From positions 1,426,001 through 1,490,000 of the forward strand of contig JBBELK010000386.1 in NCBI GenBank assembly GCA_037783545.1: DNA of 64,000 bases, read 5' to 3'. A model generated the notes under the pieces. That model did no database searches. It was not told where the DNA came from and saw nothing but the letters and a program-made list of their open reading frames with translations. The DNA is from Henricia sp. BOLD:AAB3569. Lineage: Eukaryota > Echinodermata > Asteroidea > Spinulosida > Echinasteridae. Position numbers and translations under genes: made by a program. Positions 58,701 through 64,000 of the stretch are shown one piece after another. The stretch's first letter is position 1, and each line of letters opens with the position of its first letter.

Positions 58701-60876
58701 CACTTGCCAAACGTCGTCTTCAAGAACTGCAAGCCGATAGTCATCTGATCAATAATAGCATTATAGTGGGTGGAAGCCTCGTCGTTCATACACCAACCTC
58801 CATTCACAAACTCCAACCGACCTGATTGACCGAATTAGTCCAATGATCTAACTTGCAGTTTGCTTGGACGTTATGAAGAATCGCTAATCTTCCTTGCGTA
58901 ATTTATTAGCAATGTAAAATCAGTAGGCATGTCCACACGGAGGGCGTTCCATAGAGGGATTTTTTTGCTTTCAAACCCTCGAGGGAAACTCGAGGGAAAA
59001 TCACGATTCCGATTCCCACAGTGGAATCGATTCTACTCGACTCCGCCCAAACCATACCAGACAGGTGCTCAACCAGCTGAGCTATGAGGCACAGTGGTAT
59101 ACACCCCCAGGTTTTCCCCGAGAACAATTTTATTGAAGTGGCAAACACAATGTTTTGTATGGTGCCAAATCAGTATAGAAAGGAAATAATTAAAAAATTG
59201 ATTAGAAAAGTTACAAATTACCTGCATTGACCAGCTGTTTAACTATGGATTTTTTCTTGTCTTTCTGTTCGTTCCACCACCTTTCAAAGAACGCCATTTC
59301 CACGTAGCTGAATCGCCTTTTGGGATTAAGCACCAGCTCTTCCGTGACAGTGTCCAAAATGCTTCGCACGTCGGCATTCTGAATGTAATTTTTCGCTGGA
59401 AACGAAAACAAATGAACGTGATAAAAGGTTTTAGTCAACTGCAGAAGAATTGTAGGCGGGTAAATTTAATACCGCAACACGCAACCCCCCAAAATATCAT
59501 TTACCAGTTGGTATCTGGAACCCCATTTGAAGAGTGTTCAGAAATATTGGTTTAATGTAGCAATTATATAAAATAGTAAAATATCACCCCAAAATACTAT
59601 CCATGCGAAGAAAACGGGGAAATTTGTAATCTCCAATTTTGATGTGAAAGCCAAAAGGTTGGTGTAATACTGCACTGCTTTATGGAAACAGATAATCTAG
59701 TTTACAAAACATTGGTAGGCCCTAGTATATTTTAGAATTAGATTATCTATTGATTCCAGGAGGTAACTTCCTTCGAATCTTTGTTCAATGTGTACGGGAA
59801 AAATACCAAATACACTAATATTACCAGGGCAGTCTGTGAAAGTCGGACCCTCCGGATCTTTGTTAAAAATTGATATTTAACGAACAAAAAGTACCTAGTT
59901 TGACTTCTAAATACGCTTACATACCTTTTACCACCATGTATTGCACCAATTTGTAATCATACACCACATCGACTATCCACAAAGTGAAATTTTCGAAGAA
60001 ATAGGCGTAGGAAGTGCAGGGCACTAAAAAAACAAGAAATTAGTCGTTTTTCCACACCGGATCTTTAAAAATAAGGCCTATACATGGCGGTAAAGGGTAT
60101 GAAAGCGTATTAAGAAGTCAAACTAGGCACTTTCTGTTCATTAAATAGCCATTTTTGAAAAAGATCCGGAAGATCCGGAAGGATCCGGAGGGTCCGTTTT
60201 TCACCCACACCCAATAACCAGTACACATTTGGAACAAAGTTGGCCAAGATGCCCCTCCAGTTGGCCTCGGTGCTCTTTGAAATTCAGAGCACATCAAGGC
60301 TGGAGTGATTCATCATTGTCCCTAGCAACGTGCACTGTAGGTCCTAATTTTGGCTCACCTCCATAATAGTACTGGTCGACTGTTTTAAGCCAGCCGACGT
60401 CATCGTGTGTGTGTGGCACCAAGTGTACGTTCAGCATACCAGGCACAGTTTCATGGCAACTCTAAGAAATTAAATTTTTTTGGAAAAGAAAGAGGACAAA
60501 ATTAACCCTTTTGATGATGTTTTTATTTGTTTTCTAATCGAGAATATCTAAAACCACTACAGGACACAACCAGCTTGAAATGTTTGGGTGTGATTCTAAT
60601 TTCGAGGCAAAATTACAACAATCCACTGTATGAAAGGGGTTCCTTCTGTCCCTACGGGAAATCCCGTAGGGACAGAATCATTCTGTCTAGCCTAGGGCAT
60701 GCCTAGGGGTAGGGCATTGGTACTAAATCAGAAATGGTAGTCTACCCATCCCTACCCACATGACCCACCTGCCCGCTGTTGCAACTTACCGTATACCCGC
60801 ATGTTGCCAGCGCAACGCTAGGCACAAGCGCAAGGAAAGAAAGTAAAACTATTTTGACCCCTATTTTAAGGCACAT
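40522..60876 (-). CDS. MAN2B1: Lysosomal alpha-mannosidase, complete, 24 exons
   Basis: Exons in transcript order: 60876-60790, 60461-60359, 59395-59222, 58821-58628, 57479-57276, 56641-56570, 56119-56003, 53547-53347, 52563-52491, 52381-52342, 52011-51942, 50411-50286, 49274-49161, 48877-48748, 48077-48007, 46944-46723, 46278-46160, 45085-44984, 44573-44486, 43418-43338, 43042-42815, 42424-42275, 41238-41115, 40619-40522. All are AG..GT; phases join to 2988 bp (995 aa plus stop), close to the human 1011 aa, and the count of 24 coding exons matches vertebrate genes. The enzyme is GH38 and trims alpha-linked mannose from N-glycan fragments in lysosomes. Signal peptide ~1-25. HTHDDVGW (46-53), nucleophile D173 in [10 protein letters not shown] and QHHDAV (416-421) supply the expected zinc ligands H48, D50, D173 and H418. 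SGAYIFRP and LEWTVGPIP mark the C-terminal beta domains; several NxS/T sites are present. No frameshift. A 25th optional exon is discussed at 59925-60023. Confidence 0.97.
40696..40835 (-). mobile_element. SINE 3' part with ATT microsatellite tail
   Basis: Reverse-strand copy of 1-125: GGTCCTTGGATCACAGTAAT, TTGCTCCTTGCC, ATGGCTAAATAAATAATAAT. Its tail has grown into ~14 ATT units (40700-40741). Lies in the last MAN2B1 intron. Confidence 0.75.
41387..41604. mobile_element. 218-bp MITE, TIR GGGTCTTTCTATAAATTAGG
   Basis: Almost perfect ends: GGGTCTTTCTATAAATTAGG (GGTCCA) and (TGGACC)CCTAATTTATAGAAAGACCC. Same family as 11922-12151, inverted relative to it and better preserved. In a MAN2B1 intron. 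Confidence 0.9.
41690..41945 (+). mobile_element. SINE-like retroposon
   Basis: CCCTTGAGCAAGGCACTTAA, CTCCATCCTTCGGAAGGGAT and GTAAAGCCGCTGGT form a conserved SINE/LINE tail block seen across invertebrate genomes. It ends with GGTTTCAGTACCAGAAAGAA and an AAT tail, like the element at 46380-46635. Confidence 0.65.
42640..42790 (+). mobile_element. LINE 3' tail remnant
   Basis: ACAGCGCCCTCACGCGGCGA, GGACAAGCTTTATAGCACTG, GTGCGCTATTTAAA and an ATTATT tail resemble CR1/L2 ends. An inner palindrome CCCTCACGCGGCGA / TCGCCACGTGAGGG surrounds the centre. Confidence 0.5.
43563..43955 (-). repeat. Degenerate copy of the GACTTGACTTGGGACTC repeat
   Basis: AGTCCCAAGTCAAGTCAAAC occurs two to three times, with CAAGTCAAGTCA and GACTCGAGTC variants later. 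Orientation is opposite to the other three loci. In the intron between MAN2B1 exons 44573-44486 and 43418-43338. Confidence 0.7.
43959..44090. mobile_element. Foldback MITE, GGCTGCGTTCCAA ends
   Basis: GGCTGCGTTCCAA at the left and TTGGAACGCAGGC at the right; inside the right arm GGCAACGTT is directly repeated. Adjacent to the degenerate minisatellite. Confidence 0.75.
44147..44450. mobile_element. MITE, TAGACCTTTATCACGGTGCG ends
   Basis: TAGACCTTTATCACGGTGCG (GCCATCTT) at the left, (AAGATGG)ACGCACCGTGATAAAGGTCTA at the right: 25-30-bp inverted repeats around ~300 bp. It ends 36 bp from MAN2B1 exon 44573-44486 on the downstream side. Confidence 0.85.
45233..46128 (+). repeat. 23-bp minisatellite, ~39 units, in MAN2B1 intron
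   Basis: GGGACTCAAAGGCAGTTTGACTT repeated about 39 times, with blocks of TCGGCACTCG, TCGGGACTC and TGCCTTGGGAC variants. Nearly fills the intron between exons 46278-46160 and 45085-44984. It starts ~32 nt downstream of the donor. Confidence 0.95.
46295..46640 (+). mobile_element. tRNA-derived SINE pair (half copy plus longer copy)
   Basis: 46320-46362 repeats the 3' half of the tRNA-like head at 40300-40370 (AAGGTCGTGGGTTCAAGTCC). From 46380 a second element has TGTGGCCCTGGTTCGAATCC (B box), TGATTCCATGGGTTTACCCC, GTGCCTCGGGCACTTTTGAG and a TTTCAATACCAGAAATAATT tail. A truncated relative is at ~48895-49000. Confidence 0.7.
48255..48660 (+). mobile_element. LINE 3' fragment
   Basis: One frame gives [20 protein letters not shown], then [20 protein letters not shown]. 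This is the C-terminal tail found after the reverse transcriptase domain of non-LTR retrotransposons (RxxxxRLWNSLP). 5' truncated, inserted in the MAN2B1 intron 48748-48077 on the opposite strand. Confidence 0.85.
48895..49000 (+). mobile_element. Truncated SINE copy
   Basis: TTGCCTTCCACTTCTGTGGC, GCGTCAGTATGTG and AGTCCCTGCTTGA match 46400-46480 and are degenerate. Confidence 0.6.
49851..50261. mobile_element. MITE, TAGGGCGTGTTTGTTTC ends
   Basis: TAGGGCGTGTTTGTTTC at the left and GAAACAAACACGCCCTTA at the right; subterminal GATCCGAATCCAGATC / GATCTGAATCTAGATC inverted. It ends 25 bp from the donor of exon 50411-50286. Confidence 0.85.
50885..51640. repeat. Interspersed element, copy 2, with long palindrome
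   Basis: Begins with an almost perfect ~55-bp palindrome (50905-51035; GGTGATCTCGAAGCCATGAC against GTCATGGCTTCGAGATCACC). A direct tandem duplication of CAGCTGCATAGTTGGTGCAC..AATGCGCGCGTCCGGAACC follows at ~51358-51530. It ends with CCACTTTTAACCAATCAGAT and GACAGGAATCTACGC. Ordered blocks match 8745-9350. Confidence 0.7.
52600..52905. repeat. Copy of the ATATCCTTGAAAATATACGG family
   Basis: GGTTGGTGTAATCACTGCAC, GATAAATTAGTTTACAAAAC, ATATCCTTGAAAATATACGG and TTTCAGAATGGTGATGATAA. Relatives occur at 11610-11880, 14990-15215, 49410-49610 and 59520-59770. No terminal repeats were defined. Confidence 0.65.
53580..53822 (+). mobile_element. LINE 3' end with ATTC tail
   Basis: [10 protein letters not shown], then [19 protein letters not shown] and a stop at ~53745, then GCGCTTTACAAATGACAATT and (CATT)n. 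A CR1/L2-like terminus, 5' truncated. It lies ~35 bp upstream (transcript sense) of MAN2B1 exon 53547-53347, on the opposite strand. Confidence 0.85.
54030..54476 (+). repeat. Tandem tRNA-like half units, part 1
   Basis: Six units of ~78 bp. Each starts with a tRNA D-arm/A-box sequence (TATAGCTCAGCTGGTAGAGC) and CATCTGCCC.GTGAGTCAGAG. It then leaves the tRNA pattern with CTTGGGGAAAACCTGAGGGA and GTATACCACTGTGCC instead of a T arm. Same array as 55558-55955. Confidence 0.9.
54477..55551. mobile_element. hAT-like element nested in the tRNA-like array
   Basis: Ends CAGGCCTCAAATTTCGC and GTGAAATTTGAGCCCTG are inverted. Direct repeats GTCTTG flank it at 54471-54476 and 55552-55557. CAGGGCTC-type ends suit hAT elements, though six matching bases are fewer than the usual eight. 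No transposase is recognised; the interior carries the 43-bp repeat at 54675-54995 and CpG-rich arms. Confidence 0.75.
54675..54995 (+). repeat. 43-bp minisatellite inside the hAT-like element
   Basis: About seven units of GGGGCCGAGTTTGTACACAA (AGCAATT) plus GGGGCCGAGTTGGTCT. The period is one more than a multiple of three, so each unit shifts frame, yet all frames stay open; long predicted peptides on both strands are artefacts of this. Confidence 0.9.
55558..55955 (+). repeat. Tandem tRNA-like half units, part 2
   Basis: Five further units after the nested element. The last (~55897-55955) still has GGTTTGAATCCC, a B box, so it may be closest to the founding tRNA-like sequence. Located in the MAN2B1 intron between exons 56119-56003 and 53547-53347. 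Confidence 0.85.
56711..56781 (-). repeat. Single tRNA-like copy
   Basis: On the minus strand GCCTTATAGCTCACCTAGTA opens and GTGTTCGAATCCC then AATAAGGCA closes a 71-nt tRNA-like unit with paired acceptor ends. The anticodon stem is imperfect, so a pseudogene or SINE head is more likely than an active tRNA. Flanks (CACTGTGCC, GAGTATATCAC) match the array at 54030-55955. Confidence 0.6.
57548..58620 (+). repeat. 28/35-bp minisatellite in MAN2B1 intron
   Basis: 28-bp units GGGACTCGAAGGCAGTTTGA (CTTGACTT) alternate in blocks with 35-bp units containing TTCGACTTGAGTAGAGACTT. It fills the intron between exons 58821-58628 and 57479-57276. The first unit starts ~8 nt past the donor. Long open frames on the minus strand are repeat artefacts. 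Confidence 0.95.
59050..59125 (-). repeat. Half copy of the tRNA-like unit
   Basis: Minus strand TGCCTCATAGCTCAGCTGGT, flanked by ACCACTGTGCC and the GGGAAAACCTGGGGGTGTAT variant. Same family as 54030-55955. Confidence 0.75.
59842..60202. mobile_element. Foldback element in MAN2B1 intron 2
   Basis: Left arm 59842-59940 (GGACCCTCCGGATCTTTG, CCTAGTTTGACTTCTAAATA, TTTTACCACCATGTA) is repeated inverted at ~60074-60202 (TACATGGCGGTAAAG, AAGAAGTCAAACTAGGCAC, GATCCGGAGGGTCC). The right arm has extra GATCCGGAA copies. The exon-like sequence at 59925-60023 starts inside the left arm and extends into the loop. Confidence 0.8.
59925..60023 (-). other. Candidate 99-bp cassette exon of MAN2B1
   Basis: Minus strand: acceptor TTTTTTTAG, 99 bases, donor AAAAG|GTATGT. 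It begins and ends in phase 1, exactly the phase of the join between exons 60461-60359 and 59395-59222. Inclusion adds 33 residues ([18 protein letters not shown].. to YMVVK) between YYYG and AKNYIQN without a stop. Vertebrate and insect enzymes join directly here. It may be an alternative exon, an exonised transposon fragment or chance. Confidence 0.4.
60644..60678. repeat. Perfect small hairpin
   Basis: TTCTGTCCCTACGGGA, two bases, then TCCCGTAGGGACAGAA. A perfect 16-bp stem in MAN2B1 intron 1. No T-run or other sign of a terminator; role unknown. Confidence 0.8.
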
Positions 60877-61100
60877 TTTGTGGACTGTATAAGCCCACGG
60901 CCTCTTTTAAGACAGGACTATAAACACAAAACGGCACGTCCACACATCCGCAACAACAACTTCAAATGAGTGTGTCTTCAGAGTCACATGCATATCACGC
61001 GGTCACATCCACGAAAGCACGTGCTGCAAAAGCGGCTAGACTGGTGTCCAGTCTTTACACGGGAAGTGAACAAGAGATAGTGTTTGGCGTCTTTTCCATA
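60877..61100 (-). promoter_or_regulatory. MAN2B1 5' flank with E-boxes
   Basis: The sequence upstream of the MAN2B1 start contains TCACATG at 60984 and AAGCACGTGCTGC, with CACGTG at 61018-61023. CACGTG is the core of the CLEAR element bound by TFEB/MITF factors upstream of lysosomal genes in animals. No TATA box is obvious. The transcription start is not defined. Confidence 0.4.
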
Positions 61101-61399
61101 ATTCTCTATCAGAATAATTGATATCATCAGTGCACTGTTTATGTGATTAAAACATTCTTCTTGTTTCCTAAAATGTCACGAATTACATGTATAATTAGTT
61201 AATTACCCCCGGGAGTAACCTGAATGTCCCACCCTTGGATTATGCGGACTTGAATCTAGTCTGGTACCCGGACCAAAAATCTTTTGACTAGACCGAATTT
61301 AAGGTCCGGCAGCCGCCAATTTCGCCATTTTGAAACAGGAGGAATTCCTCCTTTTTCCGAAGGTTCCCGAAGTTACCCGAATGCACGTCCGGTCGTCCG

Positions 61400-61598
61400 G
61401 ACGTTACCGTTAATCATCGGGTACACTTCGTCATTGTTTAGAAAATTTGAATTGACGTCGCGTGCACGTACGGCCGTGCTGCTGCGTGTGTATTTATGGT
61501 GATGTGCCACGGATTCAAAACTACGCAGTGACTGTCAGTGATTGCAACAGATTAAAACTACATCTACAATATGGAGCTCACTGGGTGATGCAGACAAG
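61400..61598 (+). promoter_or_regulatory. Possible untranslated first exon of the plus-strand gene
   Basis: GATGCAGACAAG|GTTTGA could be a donor at 61598/61599. The preceding CpG-richer sequence (GACGTCGCGTGCACGTACGG) fits a promoter facing away from MAN2B1. A short upstream frame ATGGAGCTCACTGGGTGA lies just before the donor. The matching acceptor would be at 62994. Confidence 0.35.
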
Positions 61599-62261
61599 GT
61601 TTGAATTTTCTTTTTGAAGCTATAGCCTACATGTATATTAAAATGGGCATATTTAATATTTTAAGGTTAATATATTAAATTTGTATTGGTCAAATATGGA
61701 ATAACCCCTTTCATGCCATATATAGCGCGCAGCGCGCTTTGAAAATTAACGGTTATGTGCTTCTAAAAATAAATGCATGACGTAATGCTTAAAGTGCTAT
61801 TTTAAACACGACAGTAGCCGGTCCTCATATTCAGTCGTTGTATGTGGAATATGTGGAGCGGGAACCAGTCTAACTTGAATCCAGTCTAGTCCGTGTGGTT
61901 GGTGACAATCGATTGGGGGCGCGCTTCATAATTCAAGATCATCGCATCATCGATATCGGCCGCGTTGGCACTGCAGATAAAAAGTGCAAGAAAAAAGAGT
62001 TTTTCTGCGGATAGTTTTAGGAAAACAACAGGAATCGACGATTATCAGATTGTACTTAAGTTAAAGGTAGGTATCTCATGTTCACGGGGCGTATGGTCGT
62101 ATGGACGCTACGAGAGCGTAATCCCCTTTGCGCATGGCCATGGTCCTCATGATCATGCAGCCGATTTCACGAATCGTTTAATATAGTAGTATTTAATACT
62201 TTATAATAGCACTGCGTAATTCGTAAGCTAGCCCCGCCCCGCGAGCAGTGCTTCGGGAAAA

Positions 62262-62450
62262 CCCTCAGCCCTGTTGCCTAATGTACCCCAAATCTGTGGC
62301 AAACTCACGCAAATGAAATTTGTCCCATGGCTCTGATATTTGCTCAATAGGTGCACTCACCATGCTCACCCCAGTTTGCAAATATTCCGAAGAGTACGCA
62401 TTGATCCGATGACGTCTAGTTTCGGTGAAATCGTGGGGAAAGCTGGAGAC
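62262..62450 (-). repeat. Interspersed repeat, copy B (see 17455-17725)
   Basis: Reverse-strand relative of 17455-17725 with shared CGATTTCACCGAAACTAGAC, ATGCGTACTCTTCGGAATAT and GAGTTTGCCACAGATTT, shortened in the middle. Confidence 0.75.
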
Positions 62451-62489
62451 CTTCCGTGCGATAAAATACCGACTCTTTGACCAAAAATC

Positions 62490-62650
62490 AAATATGCGCA
62501 TGCGCGAGATGAGAGCGGAGAGGTCAACACAATCTAGACTGGTTCGCTGTCCTCATATTTACTTCCCTTCATCTTACGACGAAGGGAAGTAAATTGAGGA
62601 TGTGGAACCAGTCTAGTGTTGACCTCTCCGCTCTCGCGCATGCGCATATT
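62490..62650. mobile_element. Near-perfect palindromic MITE
   Basis: AATATGCGCATGCGCGAGA at the left, CTCGCGCATGCGCATATT at the right. Arms of ~75 bp share AGAGCGGAGAGGTCAACAC and CTAGACTGGTTC. It has a tiny loop near TTCATCTTACGACGAAG. In the first intron of the plus-strand gene. Confidence 0.85.
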
Positions 62651-63039
62651 TTTGATATCTGTATATATATTTGAATCATATTTGATTTTGGTGATATTTG
62701 CGTGTTATGTGGCACAAATACAAAGAAAACCAGCCCCAATAGACCTGCACCAAAAAGAAATCAGCCTAGCAGATTAAATGACAGAAACTAAAGACGACAT
62801 GATTTACAATGCAATTTCACGCAGCAGTCCATCAAACTTGCAAACTTCAGTGATGATGTCACGGATTGTATGTGACAACAATTGTTAAATTGGTATTCTT
62901 TTTGTAAAATCGTGAACATGTTGACGGCATTTGGACAGCCTCTAATGAACTAAAGCTAAAATTTATGTGCAAAGTTCTGTTTGTATTTTTGCAGACAACG
63001 ATTCTGAAGTGAAATACACGACAACTACACTGTAGCACA

Positions 63040-63127
63040 ATGGGGCACCGTTTGCATTGTGCATTGTTGGCTGCTTTCCTGATGGTTTGTGCTCTACTAC
63101 AGTCCAGTCAGTGCGCTCCAACCACAG
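63040..63127 (+). CDS. First coding exon of a secreted or membrane protein
   Basis: An acceptor (TTTTTGCAG, exon from 62995) precedes a 45-nt leader, then ATG and 29 codons plus one base to a donor (ACCACAG|GTATT). The peptide MGHRLHCALLAAFLMVCALL followed by QSSQCAPTT is a typical signal peptide with probable cleavage after QC-A or nearby. The mature protein lies beyond the window, so the product is unknown. It is divergent to MAN2B1. Confidence 0.7.
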
Positions 63128-64000
63128 GTATTATTTTTATTATTATTAGGGTAGATGCGGGTATATTCGACCGGTAGGGGAATTCGACCAGTATGAATTA
63201 AAAATGTAATAAATATAATAAAAACCACTTTTTGTCATAATTATTATGTTTACTATTTTGTTTAAGTTAAACCCTCGATGGCGATATGGTCAATGATTCA
63301 ATATACCCCAAGCAATCAAAATAAAATGAGTCTAAAACATGAAATAAAGTAGCTTCGTCATTTAAAGTTGTTGCCTTATGGGGTCCAATAAGAAATACGA
63401 GCTACTTTGTGACGTCGGTTTGAACGTCTGTCGGGTGGAGTGGTAATTTGTAATGAACCTCGTGTCTTTTTGTATGCTACAGAGTTGACCAGTACAAAAT
63501 TGCTGGCCAAAATACTGTCCTGGGTTGAAACAATGGTTAGTCGAATACCACATCATTTTATCAAACTGCTGTTTGAGTATTCGACCACGTATCTGCACTT
63601 GTGACCGGGCCTTTAATCAGACTCTGGAGGCAGAACTTCTGCCGAGCACTGACCTAGTTTGCGTATGAGCTAGAGCTAGCACGCGCCAATCCTTTTGGCG
63701 CGTGCCAGAAGAGTCTGGCCACGTGCCGCCTGGGGTTAATGTATTACATTGTATAACATTGTACATGTATTACTAATTCTTGCTTCCTGTGCGGTGTGCT
63801 TATGATGCACACGGGACTTCGTTGTTGTGTTGCGGTATGTTAGCTGTGCAGTAGTAAAAGTTGGAGAGTATATTGAATGATAACTCGGCTTTGTCTTTCT
63901 TGTGGAGTCGGAAATCCTGTGACTGTGTCCCTTTTCTGGCATTTAAGTGCGGGAATTGAGGAAATTGTTATGCCTAGTACTACAAACAACACACACACAT
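63128..64000. other. Intron start of the plus-strand gene, no second exon seen
   Basis: Contains a repeat-like segment with inverted TATTCGACCGGTAGGG-type motifs (~63165-63195 and ~63580) and a GCACGCGCCAATCC / GGCGCGTGCC palindrome near 63680. A TG-rich stretch closes the window. No exon was supported. Confidence 0.4.

Noticed and set aside
57772-58816. Two long minus-strand open frames (over 300 codons)
   Set aside because: They are translations of the 28/35-bp minisatellite. Only the right end (from 58628) is a real MAN2B1 exon.

Overview
The window is animal nuclear DNA. It has intron-rich genes with GT..AG junctions, exon phases that join without a break, and dense interspersed repeats: CR1/L2-like LINE tails, tRNA-derived SINEs, many small foldback/MITE elements and long minisatellites. 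The repeat style, frequent TACATGTACATGTA motifs and gene content suggest a marine invertebrate deuterostome (echinoderm, hemichordate or lancelet grade). I cannot name the species from sequence alone.

Layout. (1) About 3.5-18.1 kb, minus strand: a CCSER-type gene (coiled-coil serine-rich protein). One 1.6-kb serine-rich coding exon is followed by six short exons that end in a predicted coiled coil; the 3' end is not certain. (2) 20.37-20.58 kb, minus: an isolated first coding exon encoding a signal peptide and the start of an ANF-receptor-type extracellular domain (receptor guanylate cyclase-like). No second exon was found. (3) 20.6-40.4 kb: a repeat-rich stretch. It holds a CpG-rich promoter-like block, duplicated segments, a hairpin-bearing diverged duplication, a LINE 3' end, a ~100-bp tandem repeat, a 21-bp GC-rich minisatellite, a 2.4-kb ~96-112-bp satellite whose units each carry a 5' splice-site consensus, a 40-G run, and exon-like repeated segments. 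(4) 40.5-60.9 kb, minus: a complete lysosomal alpha-mannosidase gene (MAN2B1). Its 24 coding exons join in frame to 995 codons, with the GH38 catalytic and zinc residues intact. Its introns hold SINEs, LINE tails, MITEs, two long minisatellites and a tandem array of tRNA-like half units split by a hAT-like element. (5) 61.4-64.0 kb, plus: the 5' end of a divergent gene, with a coding exon for a signal peptide; the rest lies outside the window.

MAN2B1 and the plus-strand gene are head to head about 0.5-0.7 kb apart and probably share a promoter region. It contains a CACGTG E-box, the core of the lysosomal CLEAR element. The three minus-strand genes share no evident pathway. Points most worth a second look are a 33-codon phase-1 cassette-like exon inside a foldback element in MAN2B1 intron 2, related minisatellites starting just downstream of three different 5' splice sites, the splice-donor satellite, and the paired-hairpin arrays at 26.8-29.1 kb.
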